Shown: positions 24,605-33,812, numbered from the stretch's first letter. The stretch is DNA of 64,000 bases from Rhodococcus sp. ABRD24 (GCF_004328705.1 NZ_CP035319.1:3038001-3102000); one strand, 5' to 3'. Numbers and translations: made by a program. The notes: a model not told the origin generated them from the sequence alone.

Positions 24605-26041
24605 TCACCCCGTCGCTGTCGGTATCCAGTTGCCGTGGAACCCCGCCGGAACATGTTGTGGAAGTCGGACGGCGGCTCTGTCCTCCAAGGTCTGGGCATC
24701 CAGGATCCGCAGCTCCGTCTCGTTGCGAGCGAGATCGGACACCAAGCCCATGACGATGCCGTGCCCCTCGGCGCTGTCTGGGGAATCCGGGTGAAAGACG
24801 AACTCCCCGACTGCCGATCGCGGTCCGAAGTCGCGAGTGGCGACCGCGCCGCGATCTCGATCCGTGCGGAGCAGTCGGTGCTCTCCGGAGAGGTCGTCGG
24901 TGCCGGAGACCAGCCAGCAGTCGTGATGGACCGCGGTGGTGAGCCGCTCGTCGAATCGGGGAAACTCGACATGCTCGTCCCCGAGCCTCTCCCGTCGGAC
25001 CGAACTACCGGTCCGTGGAAGGTGCCAGCGTTCCAGGCGCGGCCGACCCTCGGAGGGGCCGGTGAGGTCTCCGTCGAACACGCGTTCATGGACTACCAGA
25101 TCGACGACGACGCCATCGCTCGTGCTGACCGCGTTGACGGGATGGAACACGTAGCAGGGTTCGACGTCCAACCAGATCGGCGTCGAATCTCCCTGCCGGG
25201 GAATCAACCCGACGCGCGCGGGATAGCCGTCGTCCCAGGAGTACGGGAAGCTCCCCACTCGTGTCCGTGGAACACGGTTGAGGACCGGGTGGGGCAGCCG
25301 GATGCGGCCGATCGTCGCGCCGAGCGCCAGGGTCGCCAGCGGGCGCAGTGGGCGCGGGACGTTCGCCGCAACGGCGCTGCGGACGTCGAAGGTCACCGGG
25401 AGGTCGTAGATCACCACGTAATCTCGGGTCAGGGAGAACGCGTGCATCATCGGACTGCCCCCGACGCGGATCGGGATCTTCTTCCGGAGGCGACCGTCCG
25501 GGCCGATCACCGTGTACTGCACCGTGTCACCCCGACCGAAGTGATATGAAACTGCGTGAAGCTCTCCGGTATCCGGATCCTCGATGGGGTGGGCCGTGTA
25601 GCCGCCGCGGACTGTGCCATCGAAGTCGCAGACATCGACCGTCTCGAGTTCCTCGGAGAGCTCCGCGCACGCCACGCCTCCTTCGACGAGGGCGAGCGTG
25701 CGTCCGGCGAACCCGATGACGTTGGTGTTCGCCGACGGTCCGTGCAGGGGCGATCTACCTCGTTCGGGAGGAGCCGACCGCTGCAGGGCCGCCGAGGTGA
25801 CCTCCGAGTCGACCCATCGGTTCCGGTACCACAACGCCTGTCCATCGCTGATACGAATGCCGTGAACCATGCCGTCGCCGGTGAACCAGTTGTATTCGGC
25901 TGGAACGACATCGGCAATCGGATTGGGTCCGTTGCGGAGATACCTGCCGTCGAGCCAGTCCGGAATCGCGCCACGAACAGGAAGGTTGTACTCAGTCAAC
26001 TCGGTGCGGACCGGCGCATAGCGCTCGTCTACGAAACTCAT
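24605..26041 (-). CDS. Carotenoid (retinal-type) cleavage oxygenase
   Basis: 478 residues, seven-bladed propeller family with a non-haem Fe(II) held by four histidines: His151 (YTAHPIED), His200 (MMHAFS), His300 (VFHPVNA) and His469 (FHGNWIP). Cleaves a C=C bond of a carotenoid, apocarotenoid or stilbene with O2. RYLRNGPNP and WFTGDGMVHG are typical N-terminal motifs. The ATG at 26041 overlaps the stop of the desaturase-family gene by 4 bp. The neighbour could hydroxylate or desaturate the same lipid. No carotenoid synthesis gene is nearby, so the substrate may be imported or made elsewhere. Confidence 0.9.
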   Translation of the reverse strand: MSFVDERYAPVRTELTEYNLPVRGAIPDWLDGRYLRNGPNPIADVVPAEYNWFTGDGMVHGIRISDGQALWYRNRWVDSEVTSAALQRSAPPERGRSPLHGPSANTNVIGFAGRTLALVEGGVACAELSEELETVDVCDFDGTVRGGYTAHPIEDPDTGELHAVSYHFGRGDTVQYTVIGPDGRLRKKIPIRVGGSPMMHAFSLTRDYVVIYDLPVTFDVRSAVAANVPRPLRPLATLALGATIGRIRLPHPVLNRVPRTRVGSFPYSWDDGYPARVGLIPRQGDSTPIWLDVEPCYVFHPVNAVSTSDGVVVDLVVHERVFDGDLTGPSEGRPRLERWHLPRTGSSVRRERLGDEHVEFPRFDERLTTAVHHDCWLVSGTDDLSGEHRLLRTDRDRGAVATRDFGPRSAVGEFVFHPDSPDSAEGHGIVMGLVSDLARNETELRILDAQTLEDRAAVRLPQHVPAGFHGNWIPTATG

Positions 26042-27009
26042 CGCAGCCGATGGGATTCGTGACGGTCGATGGCGCTGGCAGGGTCGACTTTCTGGTGTCC
26101 CTGGCCCGCGCTCGACGGCGCCCATCCGGGCGGGCCGAACACATAGCCGGCGCGCTCCCGCCACGATGATGTCGAGCGAAAATCGCGTCCGATCGCGGCA
26201 TACTCGTGAGTTTGCAGCTTCCAGATATCGTGGGTGCCCACCGGTTTCGTCAGACCGTAGGTGGGGCGCTGCTTCTCGGCTCGGAATGTGCCGAACATGC
26301 GGTCCCACACGATCAGGATGCCGCCGTAGTTGCGGTCCAGGTACTCGGGATCGCAGCCGTGGTGCACACGATGGTGCGACGGGGTATTGAAGATGAATTC
26401 GATGGGCCGCGGCAGCTTGCCGACCCGCTCGGTGTGTACGAAGAACTGGTACACCAGGCTTACCGAGAATCCTACGAAGACCATCCATGGCGGAATGCCG
26501 ATCAGTGGCAAAGGAATCCACATGAGGATCTCGCCACTGTTGTTCCATTTCTGACGTAGCGCGGTGGAGAAGTTGAAGTACTCGCTCGAATGGTGCGCCT
26601 GGTGCGTTGCCCAGATCAGCCGGATCCGGTGCGCCATACGGTGATACGTGTAGTACAGCAGGTCGATGCCCACCAGCAGGATCACCCACGTATACCAGGC
26701 ATTCGCCGGTAGGTGCCACGGGGCGAGATACACCCAGATCGCGGAGTACCCGATCAGCGCGAGGGCCTTCCAGAATGCCGTCGTCGCGATCGACACCAGT
26801 CCCATCGAGATCGATGCCCGCGCATCCCGGTACTCGTAGCCGGCCGTGGGCGGGTGCGCGCGGCCGTCGTGGATCTCAGCTTCTTCGAGCTTGCGGGCTG
26901 CGAACCACTCGAGACCCAGGAAGACGACAAACGCCGGTATCGCGAGGGTTACCGGATCGCCGAGCGGTTCGAGCAGCGAACCCCACGCCCCGGTGAGGGT
27001 CTCCCACAT
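26038..27009 (-). CDS. Sterol desaturase/fatty acid hydroxylase-family membrane oxygenase
   Basis: 323 residues with about five membrane helices and the di-iron histidine clusters HRMAH (123-127), HQAHH (136-140) and HHRVHH (212-217). It oxidises a hydrophobic substrate, by hydroxylation or desaturation, in the membrane using O2. EYFNFSTALRQKW and DRNYGGILIVWDRMFGTF are family segments. Encoded upstream of and coupled to the carotenoid oxygenase, a pairing that could modify a carotenoid, sterol or alkylglycerol. Confidence 0.9.
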   Translation of the reverse strand: MWETLTGAWGSLLEPLGDPVTLAIPAFVVFLGLEWFAARKLEEAEIHDGRAHPPTAGYEYRDARASISMGLVSIATTAFWKALALIGYSAIWVYLAPWHLPANAWYTWVILLVGIDLLYYTYHRMAHRIRLIWATHQAHHSSEYFNFSTALRQKWNNSGEILMWIPLPLIGIPPWMVFVGFSVSLVYQFFVHTERVGKLPRPIEFIFNTPSHHRVHHGCDPEYLDRNYGGILIVWDRMFGTFRAEKQRPTYGLTKPVGTHDIWKLQTHEYAAIGRDFRSTSSWRERAGYVFGPPGWAPSSAGQGHQKVDPASAIDRHESHRLR

Positions 27010-27077
27010 GATTCCTCCGAGCTGTCGAATGCACCTGAGTGGACTTCGCGCGCCTGCCCGAAAATCTACCCCGTGAG

Positions 27078-27091
27078 GTGACCTGGGTCAC
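27078..27091. promoter_or_regulatory. Palindromic operator between desaturase operon and rrf2
   Basis: GTGACC-TG-GGTCAC, a perfect 14-bp palindrome, lies 69 bp from the desaturase start and about 60 bp from the Rrf2 GTG. Its central position suggests one dimeric regulator, most simply the Rrf2 protein, controls both directions. Confidence 0.55.
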
Positions 27092-27152
27092 TGCCAACGT
27101 GCTGGTGGGTAACGTCTGTGCCGACACGGTGTCGGATCGGGCGGGGGTTGGC

Positions 27153-27608
27153 GTGCACATCACGGCGAGGGTGGACTGCGCGGTGCGCGCCCTCGTCGAA
27201 CTCGCGGCCTCCGCACCCGGTCCGGTCAAAGCCGAGGTGTTGTCGAGTTCGCAGTCCATTCCTCACAAATTTCTCGAATCGGTGCTTGCCGATCTGCGTC
27301 GGGGTGGCCTGGTGAGCAGCAGGCGGGGACCCGACGGTGGCTACTGGCTGACCCGTCCCGCCGCCGAGATCACGATCGCGGACGTGATCCGCACCGTCGA
27401 GGGTCCGCTTGCATCCGTGCGCGGCGAGCGACCCGAGGATGTCACGTACGACGGGCCGGCCGAGTCGTTGAAACAGGTGTGGATCGCTGTTCGGGTGAAC
27501 CTGCGGGCGGTGCTCGAGGGGGTCACCGTCGCCGATGTCGCCGCGGGTGCGCTGCCGGAGTTCGTGACGGAACTGACCGCCGATCCGGGGGCGTGGCGTC
27601 GACGCTAG
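27153..27608 (+). CDS. Rrf2-family transcriptional regulator without Fe-S cysteines
   Basis: 151 residues. HITARVDCAVRALVELA opens the winged helix; IPHKFLESVLADLRRGGLVS is the recognition region and RRGPDGGYWLTRPAAEITIA the wing. IscR-like members have three clustered Cys for an Fe-S cluster, but here only one Cys (in VDCAV) exists, so a small ligand or another signal is expected. GTG 27153 is preferred because upstream codons do not match the family. Divergent from the desaturase/carotenoid oxygenase operon. Confidence 0.87.
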   Translation: MHITARVDCAVRALVELAASAPGPVKAEVLSSSQSIPHKFLESVLADLRRGGLVSSRRGPDGGYWLTRPAAEITIADVIRTVEGPLASVRGERPEDVTYDGPAESLKQVWIAVRVNLRAVLEGVTVADVAAGALPEFVTELTADPGAWRRR

Positions 27609-27627
27609 CCCCGGTACCTTCCTCGGC

Positions 27628-29331
27628 TCACCCGGCTTTGTATGCCGATACTCGCCCTTCGTCGATCTCGAGAACCGCGTCGCAGATCCCGAGCGTTGTG
27701 TGACGGTGCGTGATCCACAGGACGGTGCAGTCGCCGATCGCGTCCGCGAGCCGGCCGAGGACACGACGCTCGGTGGATTCGTCGAGTTGGCTCGTGCCTT
27801 CGTCGATGACGAGGAGTTGTCCGCCGTGCACCACCGCACGCGCAATTGCCAGACGCTGGCACTGACCGCCGGACAGCGCGGCGCCGCGCTCGCCGACATG
27901 CGTTTGCAGCCCGTCTGGCAGTACCCGCACGGTGTCGGCGAGATCAGCGATGTGCAGGGCGCGCCACAGTTGCTCGTCCGTCGCCGCCGGATCGGCCAGT
28001 CGCAGGTTGTCGGCGACGGTGCCGTGGAGCAGGAAGGGCTGCTGGTCGATCACCGTGACGCGGCGGCGGAGCTCGGCGGACGGAATGCGGCGCATGTCCG
28101 CGCCGTCCCACGTGACGGCCCCTGCGGTGGGGTCCCAGATTCGGGCGAGCAGTGCCCCGATTGTGGACTTGCCGCTGCCGGTCGGGCCGACGATCGCGAC
28201 GGTGTGCCCTGCCGGAATCGTCAGGTCGACCCCAGTCAGCGCCGGCGGCCGTACGTCACGGGACGGGTAGGTGAAATCGACATTGTGGAAACAGATTTCG
28301 GGTGGACCGTCGCCCGGGATCCAGACCGTGTCCGGGGCCGGCTCGGGAGCCGCCGGCTCCTCCTCCGCGATCGCTCGAACCCGGTCGAGGGATGTGCGGG
28401 TGCTGCCCAGGAGGGCGGCGAAGCCGTCGACGGCCTCGAGGGCCGGGAACGTCGCGACAGTGACGGCCACCGCGACGGCGACGGACGCCGAGTCCAAGCC
28501 GAGGGCTGTGCCGACCGCCACGATCACGATCAGCACTCCGGCCTGCGCTGCCCGGGTCGAGCCGGCCCGGATCGATGCCCACCGGGCAACGATGCGGTGC
28601 TGTGCGCCGGACGCGGCGTCGAGCCGGGCCAGATCCGTGCGGCGACGATTCTCGGCGCCGTACGCGGTGATCTCGCGCAACCCACCGACGGTGTCCGTCA
28701 GGTGCGCCGACATGACCCCGCCGAGTCGTACGGTCTGCCCCTCCGCGCGTTGGGTGGTGCGCCGGCCGGCGAAGGGGATCACCGCGCCGAGCAACAGCAG
28801 GAACGGCGCGGTGACCAGGGCTACTGCGGGGTCGACTTCTGCCGCGAGATAGCAGAGCACGCCGACCGGCACGATCACCGCCGTGACGGCGGGAACGACA
28901 GAGTGGGCGAAGAACACCTCGAGGCGGTCGATGTCGCGGGTGACTCGGGCGAGCAGGTCGCCCGTGCGGCGCTGCACCGTGACGGCGGGAGCCAGGACTG
29001 CCAAGCGCTCGTAGAAGAACACCCGCAGCATCGCCAGCGCGCGGAACGCGACCCAATGGCCGGTGTAGTGCTCGAGGTACTGAAAGAGGCCTTTGATCGC
29101 GGCGAGTCCGACAAGCACGCCGAACACCGTCCATGGCGCGCCGCCTCCGGTGGTGGCCGCCGTGACCACCGCGTGCGCGGCGTACCCGAGTAGAGCGATA
29201 CCCGCAGTCAAGCCGACGACGCGGCACAGTGCCGAGATCGCCAGCGGCCATCGCACGGGGCGGCCGAAGGCCAGCAGCCAGCCGGTCATGGAGACGTGTC
29301 CGGTGACACGGGCAGTGGCGGCGGCTGTCAT
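27628..29331 (-). CDS. ABC half-transporter (permease + ATPase), subunit 2
   Basis: 567 residues: six membrane helices (about 20-300), then a nucleotide-binding domain with Walker A GPTGSGKST, signature LSGGQCQRLAIARA, Walker B LLVIDEGTSQLD (catalytic Glu present) and H-loop WITHRH. The ATG overlaps the partner gene stop by 4 bp, so the two form a heterodimer. This fold covers exporters and the exporter-like siderophore importers IrtAB/YbtPQ. Divergence from a FecCD-type importer around a Fur-family-like box favours metallophore traffic, direction unknown. CydDC is an alternative but no cytochrome bd genes are adjacent. Confidence 0.87.
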   Translation of the reverse strand: MTAAATARVTGHVSMTGWLLAFGRPVRWPLAISALCRVVGLTAGIALLGYAAHAVVTAATTGGGAPWTVFGVLVGLAAIKGLFQYLEHYTGHWVAFRALAMLRVFFYERLAVLAPAVTVQRRTGDLLARVTRDIDRLEVFFAHSVVPAVTAVIVPVGVLCYLAAEVDPAVALVTAPFLLLLGAVIPFAGRRTTQRAEGQTVRLGGVMSAHLTDTVGGLREITAYGAENRRRTDLARLDAASGAQHRIVARWASIRAGSTRAAQAGVLIVIVAVGTALGLDSASVAVAVAVTVATFPALEAVDGFAALLGSTRTSLDRVRAIAEEEPAAPEPAPDTVWIPGDGPPEICFHNVDFTYPSRDVRPPALTGVDLTIPAGHTVAIVGPTGSGKSTIGALLARIWDPTAGAVTWDGADMRRIPSAELRRRVTVIDQQPFLLHGTVADNLRLADPAATDEQLWRALHIADLADTVRVLPDGLQTHVGERGAALSGGQCQRLAIARAVVHGGQLLVIDEGTSQLDESTERRVLGRLADAIGDCTVLWITHRHTTLGICDAVLEIDEGRVSAYKAG

Positions 29332-30941
29332 GTAGTAGCTCCGATCTCGATCGTGCGGTCTGCGAGGGCGAGCAGGCCCGCAGAATGGGTCGCGATCACC
29401 AGGGTCGTGTTCCCGGCCAGTGATGCGAGGGTGTCCGCAATCAGAGCTTCGGACCGGGCGTCGACATGGCTGGTCACCTCGTCCAGGACCAGCATCGGAG
29501 TGCGGCGCAGCAGTGCGCGGGCAAGCGAGAGCCGCTGGGCCTGTCCGCCGGACAAGCTCGTGCCGAACTCGCCGACCTCGGTGTCGAGACCATTTGGCAA
29601 ACAACGGATCTCGTCGGCCAGATGGGCGCGGTCGAGAACTTCCCACAAGTCGGTGTCCGACGCGACGGGCGCGGCCAGGCGCAGATTGTCGGCGACGGAC
29701 CCGCTGAACAGGTAGGTGTTCTGGTGCATCGCGGTGACGAAGGCGCGCGGGTCGGCCACCACGCCGTCGAATTCGACAGTGCCCGCGTCCGGGCGCAGGT
29801 CGCCGGACAGTAGCGCCAGCAGGGTGGACTTACCGCCCCCGGACGGCCCGGTGAGTACGACAGTCTCTCCGGCGGCGACCGCGATGGTGGTTGCCGACAG
29901 CAGTGGAAGACGCCCGGGGTAGGTGAAGTCCACATCGCGTACTGCGCACGAGACGGGCGTCTGCACGGTGGCCGGCATCACCGGCGTCGCCGACCGGTCC
30001 GAGTCGTCGTCCGTGCCGATCAGCGCCGCCGCCTCGCGCTGGGCAGCGGCGCCGGTCATGCCGATGTAGAAGAACTGGCCGATGTAGTCGATGGGGGCTG
30101 TGAGCAGCAGTGCGAGGAGGACCAGCGTCAGCGCTCGGCCGAGGGGCAGCTCTCCGCTGGTCCCGAGGTGGACGCCGACGGCGGCCGCGGTGCCGACCAC
30201 CCCGCCGTAGAAGACGATATCGGTCACGAGCAGGACGATCTGGTTGCCGAGTAGCAGTCGCATGACGGTGCGGCGCTGCAGCTCGCTCTCGTCGGCCAGG
30301 TGGGCGGCCTGCTGGTCCGTGCGCCCGAGAAGTGAGACCGTCCTCAGCCCGCGCAGAGCTTCGAGGAACTCTCCCGCCAACCGCCTGGACTGTGTCCGGT
30401 AATCGGCCGCAGAACGCCGGAACAGTCGTTGGAAACCGCCGACCGTGACCGGGGCGAGCAGGACCAGAACGAACAGGAGTCCCGCGAGCACCCAGCTCAC
30501 CGTCGTCGCGACCACCACGAGCGCGATGAGCGGTGCGGTCCCGGCCGCGATGATCGACGCGACGAAGCCGCCGCGCAGCGCGGCAACCTTCGCGGCACCG
30601 TCGAACCCGGTGGACACTATCCGGCCGGTCGCAGGGAGTGCCGCGCGGGCAAGGACGGTATCTGCTGTCAGCACACGTGTCAGCAGGCGGTTGCGCACCG
30701 TCTGCTCGACGAGGCGTTGCGCGCGGTCGTTGATCAGGGGGACGGCCGTGACGGCCGCGGCACCGACGGCGGCGATGAGGAACGAGAGTATCCAGTTCCA
30801 CTGAAAGGAACTGTCGGTCAACGAATTACCGAGTGCGAGATAGAACAGGCACATCGCGACGGATGCGGTCCAGGAGAGCGCGACCGCGCCGCGGACGTAT
30901 GCGCCGATGGGCATGCGCAGCGCCGATGGGGACTGACGCAT
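29328..30941 (-). CDS. ABC half-transporter (permease + ATPase), subunit 1
   Basis: 537 residues. Six-helix domain (e.g. WILSFLIAAVGAAAVTAVPL, FVASIIAAGTAPLIALVVV), then Walker A GPSGGGKST, signature LSGGQAQRLSLARAL, Walker B MLVLDEVTSHVD and H-loop IATHSAG; both ATP sites of the pair look competent. ATG 30941 is chosen over 30953 because GGAGG sits five bases before it. Pairs with the next gene (ATGA overlap). It is transcribed away from the FecCD operon, with the regulatory box in between. Confidence 0.87.
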   Translation of the reverse strand: MRQSPSALRMPIGAYVRGAVALSWTASVAMCLFYLALGNSLTDSSFQWNWILSFLIAAVGAAAVTAVPLINDRAQRLVEQTVRNRLLTRVLTADTVLARAALPATGRIVSTGFDGAAKVAALRGGFVASIIAAGTAPLIALVVVATTVSWVLAGLLFVLVLLAPVTVGGFQRLFRRSAADYRTQSRRLAGEFLEALRGLRTVSLLGRTDQQAAHLADESELQRRTVMRLLLGNQIVLLVTDIVFYGGVVGTAAAVGVHLGTSGELPLGRALTLVLLALLLTAPIDYIGQFFYIGMTGAAAQREAAALIGTDDDSDRSATPVMPATVQTPVSCAVRDVDFTYPGRLPLLSATTIAVAAGETVVLTGPSGGGKSTLLALLSGDLRPDAGTVEFDGVVADPRAFVTAMHQNTYLFSGSVADNLRLAAPVASDTDLWEVLDRAHLADEIRCLPNGLDTEVGEFGTSLSGGQAQRLSLARALLRRTPMLVLDEVTSHVDARSEALIADTLASLAGNTTLVIATHSAGLLALADRTIEIGATT

Positions 30942-30955
30942 CCTCGCCTCCATTC

Positions 30956-30980
30956 GATAATGAAAACTGTTATCGTTTTC
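30956..30980. promoter_or_regulatory. Fur-family (Fur/Zur)-type box in divergent promoter
   Basis: Hexamer array GATAAT-GAAAAC-T-GTTATC-GTTTTC. The first 19 bp agree with the enterobacterial Fur consensus at 15 of 19 positions, and GAAAAC...GTTTTC resembles actinobacterial Zur sites. It has no resemblance to the DtxR/IdeR iron box. It lies between the ABC pair and the FecCD operon and could control both. Confidence 0.55.
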
Positions 30981-31019
30981 GATCTATCGGAGCTTACTGC
31001 ATGGAAAGGCCCACTCCCG

Positions 31020-32078
31020 TTGCCCCCCAACACTCCCGTCGTCGACTCGGTCCCGGTCGCTCGGCGACGACTGCCTCCCGCCGCGCTGGCCGTTCCCGCC
31101 GCCGGGCTCGTCCTGGCGGCCCTGGCCGCCGTCTCGCTCGGCCCTGTCTCGGTACCCTGGCCCGACGTCCTCGACGCCATCGCCACCCGGGGTGGCGCGG
31201 GGGTTCCGCATGCCGCGCTGGTGTGGGACGTGCGGGTGCCCCGTGTGCTGGTCGCAGCGATGGTCGGTGCCGCCCTCGCCGTTGCCGGCGCCGTCATGCA
31301 GGCAGTTTTTCGCAACCCACTCGCGGACCCCGGCATCACGGGGGTCTCCTCCGGCGCCGCAGTCGGTGCTGTCGCGGTGCTGGTAACCGGGACATCGGTG
31401 TTCGGGTCCGCAACCCTGCCCCTCGGCGCTTTCCTGGGTGCGGCGGTGACGATGATCGCGCTGCTCGTCGTGACGCGGCTGCGCCGCGATGCCTCTCCGA
31501 TGACTCTCGTCCTGGTCGGGATCACTCTCGGCTCGTTCTGCTCCGCGCTGACCGCGGTGCTCGTCGCCAACGCCTCGGAGGACTCTGCCGTGCGCTCCGT
31601 GGTGTTCTGGGTCAACGGTGATCTCACTGCTCGCGTGTGGGGCGACGTGTATCTGTGCACCGTGCCGATTCTGGTGGGAACCGCGATCCTGCTGTCCCGC
31701 CACCGGGTACTGGACGCGATGTTGCTCGGCGAGCGCACCGCCACGAGCCTGGGGGTCGACGTACGCCGGCAGCAACTGTTGCTACTGCTCGCCGGCGCGC
31801 TCGTGACCGGCGCCGCAGTCGCCGTTACCGGCGTGATCGGCTTCGTCGGCCTGGTGATCCCTCATGCGGTGCGGTTGATCGCCGGGCCCCGCCACGCCAT
31901 GCTGCTGCCCGCCGCGATGCTCTCCGGTGCTGCGTTCCTCGTCCTGGCTGATCTGGGTGCTCGATTGATGTTCGATCCAGTCGTCTTGCAGACCGGAACC
32001 GTTGCCGCCCTTGTAGGTTCACCGGTCTTCGGTTATCTGGTCTTGCGTCGCGGGAGTGGACATGAGGGCGCCGCATGA
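31020..32078 (+). CDS. FecCD-type (BtuC-like) metal-chelate ABC permease
   Basis: 352 residues, about ten membrane helices. Hallmarks of the iron-siderophore/haem/cobalamin permease family: WDVRVPRVLVAAMVGAALAV, FRNPLADPGITGVSSGAAVG, SVVFWVNGD, LLGERTATSLGV and IGFVGLVIPHAVRLIAGPRH (coupling helix). TTG 31020 is favoured: GGAAAGG lies 10 nt upstream, and starting there leaves the regulatory box outside the gene, whereas the ATG at 30960 lies inside the box. Operon with the ATPase (ATGA overlap) and the binding protein. Confidence 0.9.
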   Translation: MPPNTPVVDSVPVARRRLPPAALAVPAAGLVLAALAAVSLGPVSVPWPDVLDAIATRGGAGVPHAALVWDVRVPRVLVAAMVGAALAVAGAVMQAVFRNPLADPGITGVSSGAAVGAVAVLVTGTSVFGSATLPLGAFLGAAVTMIALLVVTRLRRDASPMTLVLVGITLGSFCSALTAVLVANASEDSAVRSVVFWVNGDLTARVWGDVYLCTVPILVGTAILLSRHRVLDAMLLGERTATSLGVDVRRQQLLLLLAGALVTGAAVAVTGVIGFVGLVIPHAVRLIAGPRHAMLLPAAMLSGAAFLVLADLGARLMFDPVVLQTGTVAALVGSPVFGYLVLRRGSGHEGAA

Positions 32079-32884
32079 GCGCGGAAGCCCTGCTCCGGTT
32101 GCGGGCCGTCCGGGTGGACCGCGGGCGGCGGACGATACTGCACGACCTCGATCTCGACATCGCGCCGGGTGCCGTCGTCGGGCTCATCGGACCCAATGGT
32201 TCGGGCAAGACGACGCTGCTTTCGGCCATCGGTGCGGGCACGGCTGTGGCAGCAGGCCAGATCCTTTTCGGAGAAAAGGATTTGACGTCGTTGAGGCCAC
32301 GGCATCGGGCGCGGTACGTCTCATTCGTGCCGCAACAGACGGGCCTTACCTTCGACCTGACCGTGCGAGAGATCGTCGCGCTCGGCACGATTGTGACCGG
32401 GCATGCCAACTCTCGGGACGAACTGGTTGCCGCGGCGATCGAGAGCGCCGGATGTGCGCACCTTGCCGACCGGCCCGCCTCCCGATTGTCTGGTGGGGAG
32501 GGGCAACTCGTCCAGATTGCCAGGGCGCTCGCGCAGAATGCCCCCGTGCTCGTGATGGACGAACCGATCTCCGCGCTCGACATCGCCCACCAGCTCACCG
32601 TCCTGACCCTCGCCCGCGCGCAGGCCGACAGGGTGGATTGCGGGCGCGGACGGGCCGTGGTCGCCAGCCTGCACGACATCGACCTCGCCGCCCGGTTCTG
32701 TGATCATCTCGTCCTGATGCAGTCCGGGCGCATCGTCGCCACGGGCACCCCGGACGAGGTGCTCGAGGCCGAGCTGCTCGCCCGGGTCTATGGCGTGCAC
32801 ATCGGCACCTGCCGTGACGAGATCACCGGCACCTTGCGCGTGACCGCCCTTCCTGCCTCCAGCCCAATCACCCCTTGCCCATAG
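32075..32884 (+). CDS. FecE/HmuV-type ABC ATPase
   Basis: 269 residues. Walker A GPNGSGKTT, Q-loop FVPQQTG, signature LSGGEGQLVQIARAL, Walker B VLVMDEPISALD and H-loop SLHDIDLA. Powers uptake through the FecCD permease. The signature LSGGEGQ departs slightly from LSGGQ/E-RQ but keeps the key residues. ATG overlaps the permease stop; the binding protein follows after 7 bp. Confidence 0.92.
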   Translation: MSAEALLRLRAVRVDRGRRTILHDLDLDIAPGAVVGLIGPNGSGKTTLLSAIGAGTAVAAGQILFGEKDLTSLRPRHRARYVSFVPQQTGLTFDLTVREIVALGTIVTGHANSRDELVAAAIESAGCAHLADRPASRLSGGEGQLVQIARALAQNAPVLVMDEPISALDIAHQLTVLTLARAQADRVDCGRGRAVVASLHDIDLAARFCDHLVLMQSGRIVATGTPDEVLEAELLARVYGVHIGTCRDEITGTLRVTALPASSPITPCP

Positions 32885-32891
32885 GAGCACC

Positions 32892-33812
32892 ATGAACCCG
32901 ACTTTTCGCCGACCCGGCCTGCTCACCGCGCTCTGCTGTGTAGCGGCCACCCTCGTCGGATGCACCTCGCCGGCCCCGCCCGCCTCGACCGAGGCCACGA
33001 CCGTCGCTGCGCCGCAGCGCATTGCGGCGATCTCTCCTGACGTCGCCGAGACCGTCGCGGCGCTCGGTGCAGGCGACCGGCTGGTGCTGATCCCGGAGAC
33101 CGCGGTCAACCCGGCATTGACGAACCACCTGTCGGTCATGCAGGCCGTGCCGGCGACCATCGCGTCCCACGGTCCGGCCGACCCCGAACAGATCCTCGCC
33201 ACCGAACCGGATATCGCGATCATCACTCCCCGGCACGAGGGCGAGAGCGATACCGCCGCGCTGCTGGAGGCGTCCGCCGTTCCGGTGCTCACGTTGCCCA
33301 ACTCGTGGCAGTCGGGTGCGGAGATGCTCGCCAACATCACGTTGATCGGGGATGCCATCGGCGCCCCGGAACAGGCCGCGGAACTCGTTCGTGAGCTCGA
33401 TGAGGGGCTCGATTCGGTCGAATTCCCTTCCGGGCCCGCTCCGTCCGTACTGGTCCTGAGCAATCAGGCCGGTCGCCCGATGGTCAACGCGGGCAGGGGA
33501 TTCACCCTCGATCTGCTGGCCCGCGCCGGAGGGCGCAATGCCGCAGACGATGCCGGGCTGGTCCGTACGGCTCTCGCGGATCCGGAGCAGGTCGCCCGTG
33601 CCAACCCTGACGCGATTCTGCTCGTCGACATCCGCGGTGCGGGCGAGGGCTCGTTCGCGTCGGTCCTGGAGAACCCCGCGGTGGCCGCCCTGCCTGCAGT
33701 GCAGCAGGGGCGGATCCTCGTGCTCGACGGGAAGCGTAGTCAAGCGCTCGGCCTGCGCTCGATACCCGAAGGTCTCTCGCAGTTGCGTGGGTGGCTTACC
33801 GGACTGGGCTGA
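32892..33812 (+). CDS. Metal-chelate ABC substrate-binding lipoprotein
   Basis: 306 residues with a lipoprotein signal ending in TLVGC, so it is anchored outside the membrane. Class III (FepB/BtuF/HmuT) two-lobe binding protein: RIAAISPDVAETVAALGAGD, DPEQILATEPDIAIITPRHE, the long connecting helix and FTLDLLARAGGRNAADDAG. No pair of axial haem ligands (Tyr/His as in HmuT) could be assigned, so siderophore, haem and zinc-metallophore substrates remain open. Last gene of the importer operon. Confidence 0.87.
   Translation: MNPTFRRPGLLTALCCVAATLVGCTSPAPPASTEATTVAAPQRIAAISPDVAETVAALGAGDRLVLIPETAVNPALTNHLSVMQAVPATIASHGPADPEQILATEPDIAIITPRHEGESDTAALLEASAVPVLTLPNSWQSGAEMLANITLIGDAIGAPEQAAELVRELDEGLDSVEFPSGPAPSVLVLSNQAGRPMVNAGRGFTLDLLARAGGRNAADDAGLVRTALADPEQVARANPDAILLVDIRGAGEGSFASVLENPAVAALPAVQQGRILVLDGKRSQALGLRSIPEGLSQLRGWLTGLG

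Noticed and set aside
26042..26719. N-terminal extension of the carotenoid oxygenase frame to 26719
   Set aside because: It would cover the desaturase-family gene out of frame. The family alignment begins at the ATG at 26041, which overlaps the upstream stop in operon style.
27628..30941. Naming the ABC pair CydDC
   Set aside because: No cytochrome bd genes nearby; the adjacent metal-chelate importer and regulatory box point to metallophore transport instead.
30941..31020. DtxR/IdeR iron box between the ABC pair and the FecCD operon
   Set aside because: No TTAGGTTAGGCTAACC-like sequence is present; only a Fur-family-like array was found.
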